Of a stretch of DNA of 64,000 bases, positions 53,282-61,512 are shown in pieces (the stretch's first letter is position 1; each line of letters opens with the position of its first letter). A model generated the notes under the pieces. It saw only the letters and a program-made list of their open reading frames with translations, was not told the DNA's origin and made no database searches. A program made the position numbers and the translations under genes. The stretch is from Pectinatus haikarae. Lineage in GTDB: Bacteria > Bacillota > Negativicutes > Selenomonadales > Selenomonadaceae. The DNA lies in the NCBI RefSeq assembly GCF_015732185.1, contig NZ_WIQM01000008.1:372001-436000 (forward strand), given 5' to 3'.

Positions 53282-53312
53282 TTGACAGTACAGCAGGTAT
53301 ATAGTTTATAAT
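53282..53312 (+). promoter_or_regulatory. Promoter with 19-bp spacer before the permease gene
   Basis: TTGACA (53282-53287), spacer GTACAGCAGGTATATAGTT (19 bp), TATAAT (53307-53312). The last nine bases of the spacer equal those at 51267-51275 except one. Confidence 0.75.
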
Positions 53313-53360
53313 AATCAATTCAGTAAAAATACTCAATATATATTCAATGGGGGAAAATAT

Positions 53361-54404
53361 ATGCCTGCAACCGGAAAAAGCAATAAAAAAATTTTGCTGT
53401 TTCTTGCATTGTTTTTAATGGTTATTTGTCTGATATCGCTGTCCTGCGGGCAGATAGAAATACCGATGAAAAGCACTTTGTCGGCAGTTTTTTATCATTT
53501 AAATATACTGTGGGGAGAAAATGGTTCGTTTACAATGGAGCAGGACGCTGTAATTTGGTTTATACGAATGCCGCGGGTTCTGACGGGAGTGCTGGTAGGT
53601 GCTGGACTGGGGATTTCAGGAGCAGTAATGCAGGGGATTTTCAATAATCCGCTGGCTGATCCGGGAATTACGGGCGTTTCGGCAGGAGCCGCGACGGGAG
53701 CCGTGATAGCTATCGCGCTGGGAATAGCCGCAGAAAATGTTTTTATGCTGCCTCTGTTTGCCTTATTTGGGAGTCTTCTTGCCGTATTTTTTACTGTGTT
53801 TTTGGCTATGCGGGAAAAACGGATACCGGCGGTGACGCTGCTTTTGGCGGGAGTTGTGACAAGCATGCTGCTGGGAGCAGTTACATCAGGTATTCTGACG
53901 ATGATGAACGAGCAGAAAGCACAAAGTTATTTGTTTTGGATTATCGGCGGCCTTGATTACAGGCGATGGGAACACGTTTATATTGCTGCGGGACCTATAT
54001 TGTCAGGTATAGCAGTTATGATAGCTGCGGCACGTCATCTGAATGTTCTGGCACTTGGCGATACTGAGGCAAGATCAGTAGGAATGCCTGTCATGACATT
54101 TCGTATAGGTCTTATGTTTACTGCTGCCGCAGTGACTGCCGCTGCCGTTTGCGTGAGCGGCAATATAGGCTTTGTAGGTTTGATCATACCGCATATAATG
54201 CGAATGCTGCTGGGGCCAGATTACGTGCTGCTTTTGCCTGCCAGCGCTCTGGCGGGAGCGGCTTTCTTAGTGAGCTGCGATTTGCTTGGCCGCATTATCA
54301 TGCCGTCGGTGGAGATACGGGTCGGTATAATGACGGCATTGTTAGGCGCACCATATTTTTTGTATCTGCTGAGAAAAATGCAGAAAATTTCTTATGATTC
54401 CTGA
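53361..54404 (+). CDS. FecCD/BtuC-type ABC transporter permease
   Basis: 347 residues with about ten membrane helices. FecCD features: RMPRVLTGVLVGAGLGISGAVMQGIFNNPLADPGITGVSAGAATGAVI, AGVVTSMLLGAV, LALGDTEARSVGM, and GNIGFVGLIIPHIMRMLLGPD. It forms the channel for the binding protein at 49220 and the ATPase at 47320. GGGGGAA precedes the ATG. A 16-bp stem terminator follows. Confidence 0.93.
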   Translation: MPATGKSNKKILLFLALFLMVICLISLSCGQIEIPMKSTLSAVFYHLNILWGENGSFTMEQDAVIWFIRMPRVLTGVLVGAGLGISGAVMQGIFNNPLADPGITGVSAGAATGAVIAIALGIAAENVFMLPLFALFGSLLAVFFTVFLAMREKRIPAVTLLLAGVVTSMLLGAVTSGILTMMNEQKAQSYLFWIIGGLDYRRWEHVYIAAGPILSGIAVMIAAARHLNVLALGDTEARSVGMPVMTFRIGLMFTAAAVTAAAVCVSGNIGFVGLIIPHIMRMLLGPDYVLLLPASALAGAAFLVSCDLLGRIIMPSVEIRVGIMTALLGAPYFLYLLRKMQKISYDS

Positions 54405-54426
54405 CGGCAGGTGATGGTTGGTATAC

Positions 54427-54464
54427 GTAAAAGAGCATTGGCCTATAAGCCAATGCTCTTTTAC
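54427..54464. terminator. Bidirectional terminator between permease gene and lrgB
   Basis: GTAAAAGAGCATTGGC pairs perfectly with GCCAATGCTCTTTTAC around CTATAA. The lrgB stop codon (54461) lies in it. Confidence 0.9.
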
Positions 54465-55153
54465 ATAAAATTTGCATATACAGAAACACCAAAGACTGTT
54501 ATAATACCGGCAACCACTATGGAGAGACTGCTGATGGCAGCTTCGATAGCTCCCATTTCCATGGCTTTGGCTGTACCGATCGCATGTGCCGATGAACCTA
54601 TAGCAACCCCTCTTGCGACGGGTTCGTTGATTTTAAAGAGTTTGCATACTTTTTCAGCCATTATATTGCCCAAAACACCGGTTATGATTATAACCGCCAC
54701 TGTAATGGTAACTATACCGCCAAGTTCTGTTGAAACATCAATGCCGATAGCGGTAGTAATGGACTTTGGCAGCAGCGTGACATATTCTCTGTGATTGAAG
54801 TTGAATAATATGCTGAGGATCAGAATGGTAGTCATACTTGTGATGACTCCGGATATGATGCCTGCAAGGATGGCTTTGACATTCTTTTTCAGAAATTCCA
54901 GCTGCTCATAGAGCGGAATTGCCAGACAGATAGTAGCGGGAGTGAGCAGGTAACTGAGATATTTAGCACCGCGATTGTATTCATCGTATTGAATGTTAAA
55001 ACCCAGCAGGAATAGAATAATTATAAAAATCGCTATTAAAAGAGGGTTAAATACCGCAAGCCTGAATTTTTTTTTGATAAACAAGCCTATTTCATAAGCT
55101 GCGATACTTACTATAAGTCCGAATAAAGCCGAATTGGAGATGAGTTCATTCAT
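54461..55153 (-). CDS. lrgB: LrgB/CidB-family membrane protein
   Basis: 230 residues with about seven membrane helices. Signatures GFNIQYDEYNRGAKYLSYLLTPATICLAIPLYEQLEFLKKNVKAIL, LLPKSITTAIGIDVSTELGGI and EPVARGVAIGSSAHAIGTAKAMEMGAIEAAISSLSIVVAGI. LrgAB modulates murein hydrolase export or, in other bacteria, pyruvate transport. Starts inside lrgA. Confidence 0.94.
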   Translation of the reverse strand: MNELISNSALFGLIVSIAAYEIGLFIKKKFRLAVFNPLLIAIFIIILFLLGFNIQYDEYNRGAKYLSYLLTPATICLAIPLYEQLEFLKKNVKAILAGIISGVITSMTTILILSILFNFNHREYVTLLPKSITTAIGIDVSTELGGIVTITVAVIIITGVLGNIMAEKVCKLFKINEPVARGVAIGSSAHAIGTAKAMEMGAIEAAISSLSIVVAGIITVFGVSVYANFM

Positions 55154-55517
55154 CCTTAAGGTCGCTCCTTTTTTGGTTGAAATGAATCACCATTTGGGTA
55201 ACATGACCGGAAATAACCATGACTGCCAGAGTAGATATAAAAATCACTACTATCAAAGGAAATAATAATTCTTTTACTGTATTCCACGAATTGAGCAGAC
55301 CAACAGCCGCCGGTATAAACATTATCGGCATAGTTTCCAATAGGATTTTGCCGGCATCCTTTACTGAAACAAGAGGTATTACCTTTGCTTTTAATAAGAA
55401 AAGCATCAATAATAATCCGTAGATACTGGCTGGGATAGGCAGCGGAACCAAGGCTTTGACAGTTTCAACTACAAGAGTCAGAGCTAGAATAATGGTAAAT
55501 TGTTCTAAAAGCTTCAT
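55146..55517 (-). CDS. lrgA: LrgA/CidA-family holin-like membrane protein
   Basis: 123 residues from the ATG at 55517 after GAGAGGAG. Four membrane helices with VPLPIPASIYGLLLMLFLLKAKVIPL and PIMFIPAAVGLL, the usual LrgA pattern. It works with LrgB encoded by the overlapping next gene. The 260-bp space upstream carries an AT-only inverted repeat and the serS terminator. Confidence 0.93.
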   Translation of the reverse strand: MKLLEQFTIILALTLVVETVKALVPLPIPASIYGLLLMLFLLKAKVIPLVSVKDAGKILLETMPIMFIPAAVGLLNSWNTVKELLFPLIVVIFISTLAVMVISGHVTQMVIHFNQKRSDLKDE

Positions 55518-55578
55518 TAAAGTGTCGACTCCTCTCTTCACTGTTGTGTGAAGACAGAACAATATATTCTGCTTAGAT

Positions 55579-55623
55579 AAAAAAAATATATAATCTGATG
55601 AAAATTAATTATATATTTTTTTT
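55579..55623. other. AT-only 16-bp inverted repeat upstream of lrgAB
   Basis: AAAAAAAATATATAAT (55579-55594) and ATTATATATTTTTTTT (55608-55623) are perfectly complementary, 13 bases apart. It could be an operator, a weak bidirectional terminator or part of a promoter region. Confidence 0.55.
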
Positions 55624-55679
55624 ATGATAAGTCAATATAGATATGTAAAAAAGTTATATTATAAAAAAAGAGAATTTTC

Positions 55680-55743
55680 TGTATTAAAAAAAGATAAAAT
55701 AAATACCGAGGCCAGGAATCTCCATCTCCCCCTAGGACCTCGG
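55680..55743 (-). terminator. Terminator of serS
   Basis: On the minus strand CCGAGG pairs with CCTCGG, with a further CC/GG inner stem around a purine-rich loop, followed by TATTTATTTTATCTTTTTTT. Confidence 0.75.
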
Positions 55744-55779
55744 CATAGAATATATTTATAATAATTTTTTTCGAAATGA

Positions 55780-57054
55780 TCAAATGTGCCGTATCACGTC
55801 GATCCCCATATATTTTCGCAGGACTTCAGGAACGATCACACTGCCGTCTTTCTGCTGATAATTTTCCAGTATAGCTGCTACTGTTCTTCCCACCGCAAGG
55901 CCGGAGCCATTCAGTGTATGAACATATTCCGGTTTGGATTTTGTATCTCGGCGGAATCTTATATTGGCACGGCGGGCCTGATAATCCTCAACATTGGAGC
56001 AGGAAGAAATTTCTCTGTACATATTGCAGCTTGGCAGCCAGACTTCTATGTCATAGGTTTTTGCTGCGGTAAAACCTATGTCACCGCTGCATAAGGTCAC
56101 CACATGATAAGGAATTTCCAGAAGTTCCAGAATATGTGAAGCATCTCTTACCATTCTTTCCAATTCATCATAAGAATTTTCTGGTTTGACAAACTTTATC
56201 AATTCTACTTTATTGAACTGATGCTGGCGTATAAGACCGCGTGTATCACGGCCGGCGGAGCCGGCTTCTTCTCTGAAACAGGCTGTGTAAACGCAATAAT
56301 GTTCGGGCAGAAAAGCCCCGTCAAGTATTTCATCACGATGATAATTCGTCGCGGGAACTTCTGCTGTAGGTACGAGATAAAGATCGGTATCCTGAATTTT
56401 AAACATATCGTCAGCAAATTTAGGCAGCTGGCCGGTACCTGTCATACTTTCCTTGTTGACTATATAAGGCGCCAGCATTTCAGTATAACCGTGTTCGTTG
56501 GAGTGGGTGTCCATCATAAAATTAATTACAGCGCGTTCAAGACGTGCACCCATACCCTTATAAAAAGTAAAACGGGACTGCGAAACTTTTGCTGCCCGCT
56601 CAGGATCAAGAATATCGAGCTGCGCACCTATATCCCAATGAGCTTTTGGCTCAAAATCAAATTTACGCGGTTCACCGAAACGCCGTACTTCAGGGTTGTC
56701 GCTGTCATCATTGCCCACAGGCACAGCCGGATTGAGCATATTGGGAATATGCAGCAGAATGTTGCGCAGCTCATCTTCAATAGCATGAAGCTCCTTGTCC
56801 AGCTGATTGATTTTTTCGCCTGCCGTACGCATTTCCAGGACAAGCTGGTCTGTATTCTCTTTGCGTTTTTTCATTTCACTTATCTGTTTGGAAACATTAT
56901 TGCGGGATCCCTTTAACGTTTCTGTTTCGCCAATGATCACACGGCGTTTTTCTTCCAGCACTTTGAATCTGTCGAGATTCATTGGATTATTGCGTTTTTT
57001 TAGCATATCCAACACTTTTTCAGTATTATCTCTGACGAATTTAATATCAAGCAT
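55780..57054 (-). CDS. serS: Seryl-tRNA synthetase
   Basis: 424 residues from the ATG at 57054 (GGCAGG upstream); the frame extends further without a better start. N-terminal tRNA-binding coiled coil (about 25-105), class II motif 2 [30 protein letters not shown], motif 3 [19 protein letters not shown]. It charges tRNA-Ser and selenocysteine tRNA. A hairpin (57091-57115) with no T-run lies upstream; no T-box is recognisable. Confidence 0.96.
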   Translation of the reverse strand: MLDIKFVRDNTEKVLDMLKKRNNPMNLDRFKVLEEKRRVIIGETETLKGSRNNVSKQISEMKKRKENTDQLVLEMRTAGEKINQLDKELHAIEDELRNILLHIPNMLNPAVPVGNDDSDNPEVRRFGEPRKFDFEPKAHWDIGAQLDILDPERAAKVSQSRFTFYKGMGARLERAVINFMMDTHSNEHGYTEMLAPYIVNKESMTGTGQLPKFADDMFKIQDTDLYLVPTAEVPATNYHRDEILDGAFLPEHYCVYTACFREEAGSAGRDTRGLIRQHQFNKVELIKFVKPENSYDELERMVRDASHILELLEIPYHVVTLCSGDIGFTAAKTYDIEVWLPSCNMYREISSCSNVEDYQARRANIRFRRDTKSKPEYVHTLNGSGLAVGRTVAAILENYQQKDGSVIVPEVLRKYMGIDVIRHI

Positions 57055-57175
57055 TACTAAATGACCTGCCTTTTTATACAAAGTAATTATCAGACACAGA
57101 AAAATTCTGTGCCTGCTTATCATTATGCAGAAATGAGACCAGTAAGATCACAATACTCATACTATTTTATCACAT

Positions 57176-59173
57176 TTAAGGAGAAAAATGTACGGTTATT
57201 TTGGTATGCGGAGCAACAGGCGTTCCCGATGCAGGGGATTGCGAGGCAGCAGTGCCGCTGCCGATAATAGTTATATCAAGCTGAAGATTTTTAAGAATTT
57301 GAGTGGCATCTCTGATTGTTTTTCCTGACAGATCGGGTACAGCTGTCATTCCCTTGGGAATATTGGCTGCAGATGTCTGCTGACTGGTTTGCATTTTCGG
57401 AGCACTGACAGCAGCATTGTCATCCTTTATTGGTACAGAAGGTTCTATATGAAGATAGCGGAAAATGGCAGAAAAAATATCATGAGCTATAGGGGCTGCT
57501 ATCTGTCCGCCATAGTAGTTGACCTTGTGAGGATCGTCGAGTATGACCAGCACAACAAACTGGGGGTCTTCAACCGGAGCAAAACCGCAGAAGGAAGCGA
57601 TATAGCGGCCGGACAGATATCCACCGTTAACAGTATCTAATTTTTGAGCAGTACCTGTTTTTCCGGCGATGCGGTATCCGGAAACGGATGCTTTGCTGCC
57701 GCCGCCTTCAGATACAACTTTTTCAAGCAGCGATGTCAGGACCTGATCCGTTTGGACATCTATGGCTCGGCGAACTTCCTGCGGTTTGGTTTCTTCATAG
57801 ACACTCCCGTCAGGATTAGAAATCTTCTTTATGATATGAGGTTTCATAAGAACGCCCTTGTTGGCGATAGCCGACATGGCAGTTACCATCTGCAGAGGCG
57901 TTACTGCTATGCTTTGTCCTATAGAAGTGGTAGCAATATTTATTTGAGACATATCCTTGGGATCAAATAAAATTCCCTGTTCTTCACCGGGAAGTTCAAC
58001 ACCGGTTTTTTTACCGAAACCGAATTTTCTGGCGTATTCCATAAGCCTGTCGCCCCCGAGGCCGAGCCCTATATGGACAAATCCTGTGTTAATGGATTCT
58101 TCTATTATTTTAGTAAAGGATACTGTACCGAAACTGCCTTCGCTCCAATTCTGGATGCGTCGTCCATCTATCATCAAATAACCCGGGTCGACAAAAATAT
58201 CATTTGGACCGACGATTTTTTCCTGCAGAGCAGCTGCGGCAACAATAGCTTTAAAAGTGGAACCGGGTTCATAAACAAAGGAGACGGCTTTGTTTTTCCA
58301 GCTTGCAGATGAATATGCCGCAAAATTATTGGGATCATAGGATGGCCTGGAGGCCATGGCTAAGATTTCTGCTGTTTTCGGGTCCATTACAACTGCGGTC
58401 GCGGCTGCGGGCGCGTATTCTGCCATGGCCTTATCCAATGCCTGCTCAGTAATATATTGGATTGTACTGTCGATTGTCAATTCAACGCTTTTTCTGGAAT
58501 TGCCCTGCGGTTCGACGTTGCTGAGAACGGAATCAAGGATAGGACGAGCCAATGTGTCGGTAAACAGTGCGGTATTTACTGCCTGTCCCTGTATGACTTT
58601 GTCCATTGACTGTTCTATGCCGTCAAGGCCTTTATCGTCAGTACCGACAAATCCCAGGACATTTGCCGCAAGCATTTTATTGGGATAATAGCGTTTGCTT
58701 TCTTCTCTGAAACCAAGACAAGTACCGTAAGATTTTTCTTTTATGAGCTTTGCCGCTGCATCGGATTCAGCCGGCTCCATCTGCCTTTTCAGCCACACAA
58801 AACCGCCGCCGATAGAAATTTTTTTCAATATATCAGCTGCCGGCATGTTGATGAGCGGTGCTAAATCATTCGCCAATGTCTGCGGATCATCAACATGATT
58901 GGGATCAACATAAAGAGATTTTGTCATATTGCTAACTGCCAGTTCATGGTTGTTGCGATCGTAGATAGAGCCTCGCGGAAGATGCACGGTGTATTGGTCT
59001 TCGGCCTGATATTGAACTCTGGCTAAAAGCTCGGGATGGAGGATGGTTTGCACCCAAATATAGCGCAGAGACAGCAGTACAAAGGCTAAAATCAGCGAAA
59101 CTACTATTAAGATTATGCGCGATTGTGCCTGACGCGGGCTGGGCCTATTGTCTGCGTTGCTGTATTTAGGCAA
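57176..59173 (-). CDS. Class B penicillin-binding protein (FtsI/SpoVD type) with PASTA domain
   Basis: 665 residues from a TTG at 59173, eight bases after GGAAGGAG; a GTG at 59182 would be too close to that site. N-terminal membrane anchor (about 18-40), dimerisation domain with PRGSIYDRN, transpeptidase with SxxK in YEPGSTFKAI, S-x-N in EESINTGFV, and KTG in AGKTGTAQ, then one PASTA domain (about 600-665; VPDLSGKTIRDATQILKNL). It cross-links septal peptidoglycan. The PASTA end is usual in Firmicute division or sporulation PBPs. Confidence 0.94.
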   Translation of the reverse strand: MPKYSNADNRPSPRQAQSRIILIVVSLILAFVLLSLRYIWVQTILHPELLARVQYQAEDQYTVHLPRGSIYDRNNHELAVSNMTKSLYVDPNHVDDPQTLANDLAPLINMPAADILKKISIGGGFVWLKRQMEPAESDAAAKLIKEKSYGTCLGFREESKRYYPNKMLAANVLGFVGTDDKGLDGIEQSMDKVIQGQAVNTALFTDTLARPILDSVLSNVEPQGNSRKSVELTIDSTIQYITEQALDKAMAEYAPAAATAVVMDPKTAEILAMASRPSYDPNNFAAYSSASWKNKAVSFVYEPGSTFKAIVAAAALQEKIVGPNDIFVDPGYLMIDGRRIQNWSEGSFGTVSFTKIIEESINTGFVHIGLGLGGDRLMEYARKFGFGKKTGVELPGEEQGILFDPKDMSQINIATTSIGQSIAVTPLQMVTAMSAIANKGVLMKPHIIKKISNPDGSVYEETKPQEVRRAIDVQTDQVLTSLLEKVVSEGGGSKASVSGYRIAGKTGTAQKLDTVNGGYLSGRYIASFCGFAPVEDPQFVVLVILDDPHKVNYYGGQIAAPIAHDIFSAIFRYLHIEPSVPIKDDNAAVSAPKMQTSQQTSAANIPKGMTAVPDLSGKTIRDATQILKNLQLDITIIGSGTAASQSPASGTPVAPHTKITVHFSP

Positions 59174-59202
59174 TACTGACACTCCTTCCAGAAATTATAT
59201 AA

Positions 59203-59877
59203 TTATTCTTCCGGCCAGCGAAACATATGCGGCAGCGGAATGGGGTAGGGGTTATCCATTGGTGCGTAGCGCCAGGCTGAAATTGCTTTTATAGCGGCAT
59301 CATCCACTGCGTCGCTGCCTGATGATTTTGAGATATCAGCGTGTACGCTGCCGTCAGCTTCGATCATGTATTTTACCTCTACTTCGACAGGATGCGGAGA
59401 AGCAAGCAGTTCATCAGGCGGTACAAAAGGAACCTCCTTGATAAGCTGAGGCGGAGCTGGCGGATGAGCAGGGTCAATAAGTGATGCCAGATTTACACCT
59501 TTTAAAGACGTAATGCGGTAACGTTTGGGTTTGTTTTTGCGGCTGTCCGTGTCAACTGCACTGTTTTCCTTTTCTGAACGGGGCGAAATCTGCTCTGCCG
59601 GAGCAGATTCGGATTCTGCTGTTTGCGGAAGAATATTTTTTGACGGTATAGTTATGGTCGTATCTTCCGGTGCAGGTGCTGCTGAGTTCTCTTCATTGCC
59701 TGTATTGTCATCAGCAGGTAATGGCTTATCATCAATGAAAACGGCAGTGTTTTCTTCAGGAGGCAGGATTGAAGGCGGCAGCCATTGGGGGATTTGATGA
59801 GAAATAAATATAAGTAATAGTATATGAATAATTATCGAAAAAATAATAGCTGTCTGCCAGCGCTTTTTACCATTCAT
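59203..59877 (-). CDS. TonB-like protein, second copy
   Basis: 224 residues: N-terminal membrane helix (TAIIFSIIIHILLLIFI), a long Pro/Glu/Ser-rich spacer (about 35-130), then a TonB C-terminal domain (VEVEVKYMIEADGSVHADISKSSGSDAVDDAAIKAISAWRYAP). No exbB/exbD is beside it, so it must share the pair at 6746-7769 or another. AGGAG precedes the ATG. It ends with an unusual P-H-M-F-R-W-P-E-E tail. Confidence 0.88.
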   Translation of the reverse strand: MNGKKRWQTAIIFSIIIHILLLIFISHQIPQWLPPSILPPEENTAVFIDDKPLPADDNTGNEENSAAPAPEDTTITIPSKNILPQTAESESAPAEQISPRSEKENSAVDTDSRKNKPKRYRITSLKGVNLASLIDPAHPPAPPQLIKEVPFVPPDELLASPHPVEVEVKYMIEADGSVHADISKSSGSDAVDDAAIKAISAWRYAPMDNPYPIPLPHMFRWPEE

Positions 59878-59931
59878 GGTAGAAACTCCTTTATCGACGA
59901 GCTGAAAACCATATGCCTTTGTGGAATATGG

Positions 59932-60294
59932 TTAAGAACGATATAATAAAAATACACCAAAACAGATAAGAGCAATACCGCCGACCTTATATAAAGTCAT
60001 GCTCTCACCAAAATAAAAATAGCCGACAAATGCCGCTATAACGTAACCTATGCTTAAAAACGGATAGGCATAGCTTACTTCAGTGCGTGATAAAACCATG
60101 AGCCAGACAACAAAGCTTAAGACATAGCATAGAAGTCCCAGATAAATATAAAGGTTTGTGGAAGCTTTTAGGATCATTTCAGTGATAGAAGCAATGTCCA
60201 CCTGTACCGTACCTATGATAGACATGCCCTTCTTCAGTACTAACTGAGCTACGGCATTCAGCAATACTCCGATTAAAATCAAAATAAAGTTCAT
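59932..60294 (-). CDS. EamA/SMR-like four-helix transporter (ArnE/ArnF type)
   Basis: 120 residues with four membrane helices: NFILILIGVLLNAVAQLVLKKGM, then VLSRTEVSYAYPFLSIGYVIAAFVGYFYFGESMTLYKVGGIALICFGVFLL. The S-Y-A-Y-P-x-x-S-x-x-Y pattern is typical of small EamA proteins such as ArnE, which flip undecaprenyl-linked aminoarabinose, a lipid A modification. Substrate unproven. It follows a YdjM-like gene by 15 bases. Confidence 0.8.
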   Translation of the reverse strand: MNFILILIGVLLNAVAQLVLKKGMSIIGTVQVDIASITEMILKASTNLYIYLGLLCYVLSFVVWLMVLSRTEVSYAYPFLSIGYVIAAFVGYFYFGESMTLYKVGGIALICFGVFLLYRS

Positions 60295-60309
60295 AATCAG
60301 CCTTCTTAA

Positions 60310-60780
60310 TCAATTATTTAAAATTTGTGAGCCGCCGCGGTAAAGCAGTAAAATGACAATCAGCGATATGGAAAAAAAATATTCACCAAAAGAATCTACC
60401 GTAAAAATTTTCAAGCCGATTTTTTTATTATACGAAATAAGAGGAACTTTACCGCACAAGGCATCCTCAATAATGTGCAGCAATGATCCCGTGAGAACGA
60501 ACAGCGGAATAAGCGCCAAGTGCCATAAGGAAGAATCAATCAGGCCGAAACGATGCAGGAGCAGGATCAGAACTATCAGCAACAGATAGGGAACAGGCCA
60601 GTGCGTCCAAGTACGATGCTTTTTGCGCCAGCGCCAGTAATCTTTTTTATTTTGCGGAGGTTTTCCTTCAAGTCTGTCGGGAAGAACACTGCCTGCTATG
60701 CTGTATACAGCAAGCAGAGGGTCAGCTGTAACGGCATATACTATAGTACCTGTCACCATCATATGATTTATCCATTTCAC
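60310..60780 (-). CDS. YdjM-like membrane-bound metal-dependent hydrolase family protein
   Basis: 156 residues from a GTG eight bases after AAGGAGG. Family features: an early H (WINHMMVTGTIVYA), GSVLPDRLEG, the HRTWTHWPVPYL motif and GSLLHIIEDALCGKVPL, which supply His and Asp residues for a metal, within four or five membrane helices. The family is annotated as membrane-bound hydrolases (LexA-controlled YdjM in E. coli); the reaction is unknown. Confidence 0.82.
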   Translation of the reverse strand: MKWINHMMVTGTIVYAVTADPLLAVYSIAGSVLPDRLEGKPPQNKKDYWRWRKKHRTWTHWPVPYLLLIVLILLLHRFGLIDSSLWHLALIPLFVLTGSLLHIIEDALCGKVPLISYNKKIGLKIFTVDSFGEYFFSISLIVILLLYRGGSQILNN

Positions 60781-60832
60781 AGCATTGCCTCCTTATAGAA
60801 AAATATGCCAGCGGTTGTGCAGCTGCGGCTAT

Positions 60833-61291
60833 TTATTCATCAGCAAGTATTTTATAATAAGTGAGATTTTTGTCGTCCATGATTCCGCCAAAATTTTTAT
60901 AAAAATTTTGTGCGGGTTTATTCCAGGTAAGGCATTTCCATTCTAATTTACAGCAGTTTTTGCTGCGTCCGATGCCTTCCCATTCAGTGATCAATTTTTT
61001 TCCAAGACCATTGCCCCTAAATTTTTCGCGGATAAAAAGATCATCCATATAAGAAATTCTTTTGCCGTAAAAAGTGGAAACCATGTAAAAATATGTCAAA
61101 ATGCCGGCAGCCTCACCCGCTTCATCAAAGGCCAACAGAGCGTGCAGCAATCCGTCTGAAAAAAGTTCTTCAATGTCATCGGAAGTTGCGGTACAAATAT
61201 CTTCAAGAGATTCATAAACAGCCAGCTCCCTTATGAGAGAGGCAGCTAACTTTTGCAGAGCAGGATTATCGGCTTCTTTTATAATATACAT
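60833..61291 (-). CDS. GNAT-family N-acetyltransferase
   Basis: 152 residues. The acetyl-CoA site is in DDLFIREKFRGNGLGKKLITEW (R-x-x-G-x-G/A), preceded by AAGILTYFYMVSTFYGKRISYMDD and followed by LEWKCLTWNKPAQNFYKNFGG. The pattern resembles spermidine/diamine acetyltransferases (SAT/PaiA-like thialysine acetyltransferase). The substrate is not proven. Confidence 0.88.
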   Translation of the reverse strand: MYIIKEADNPALQKLAASLIRELAVYESLEDICTATSDDIEELFSDGLLHALLAFDEAGEAAGILTYFYMVSTFYGKRISYMDDLFIREKFRGNGLGKKLITEWEGIGRSKNCCKLEWKCLTWNKPAQNFYKNFGGIMDDKNLTYYKILADE

Positions 61292-61420
61292 CAGTGCTTC
61301 CTCGTTTACTTTTATTTCCGGGTGGATATAGATAAAAAAATATTACATTCATTGTATCTGTGCTCTATTTTACGCAAAAACAATATCTTCTGCAAGTGGC
61401 AATCTGCCAGAAGTATTCCT

Positions 61421-61483
61421 ATAAATAAAAATATCCCTGAAAGGAGACAGAGTAATATATTTTCTGTTACCTTCAGGGGATAG
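61421..61483 (-). terminator. Terminator of the OPT transporter gene
   Basis: On the minus strand TATCCCCTGAAGG pairs with CCTTTCAGGGATA (one bulge each), with an inner ACAGA/TCTGT stem, followed by TTTTTATTTAT. Confidence 0.75.
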
Positions 61484-61512
61484 ATTCGGTATGCACAAAA
61501 CTTAAGAAAATA

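Noticed and set aside
57055-57175. T-box leader before serS
   Set aside because: A CAGACACAGAA/TTCTGTGCCTG hairpin is present, but no T-box core sequence, specifier arrangement or terminator with T-run is seen.
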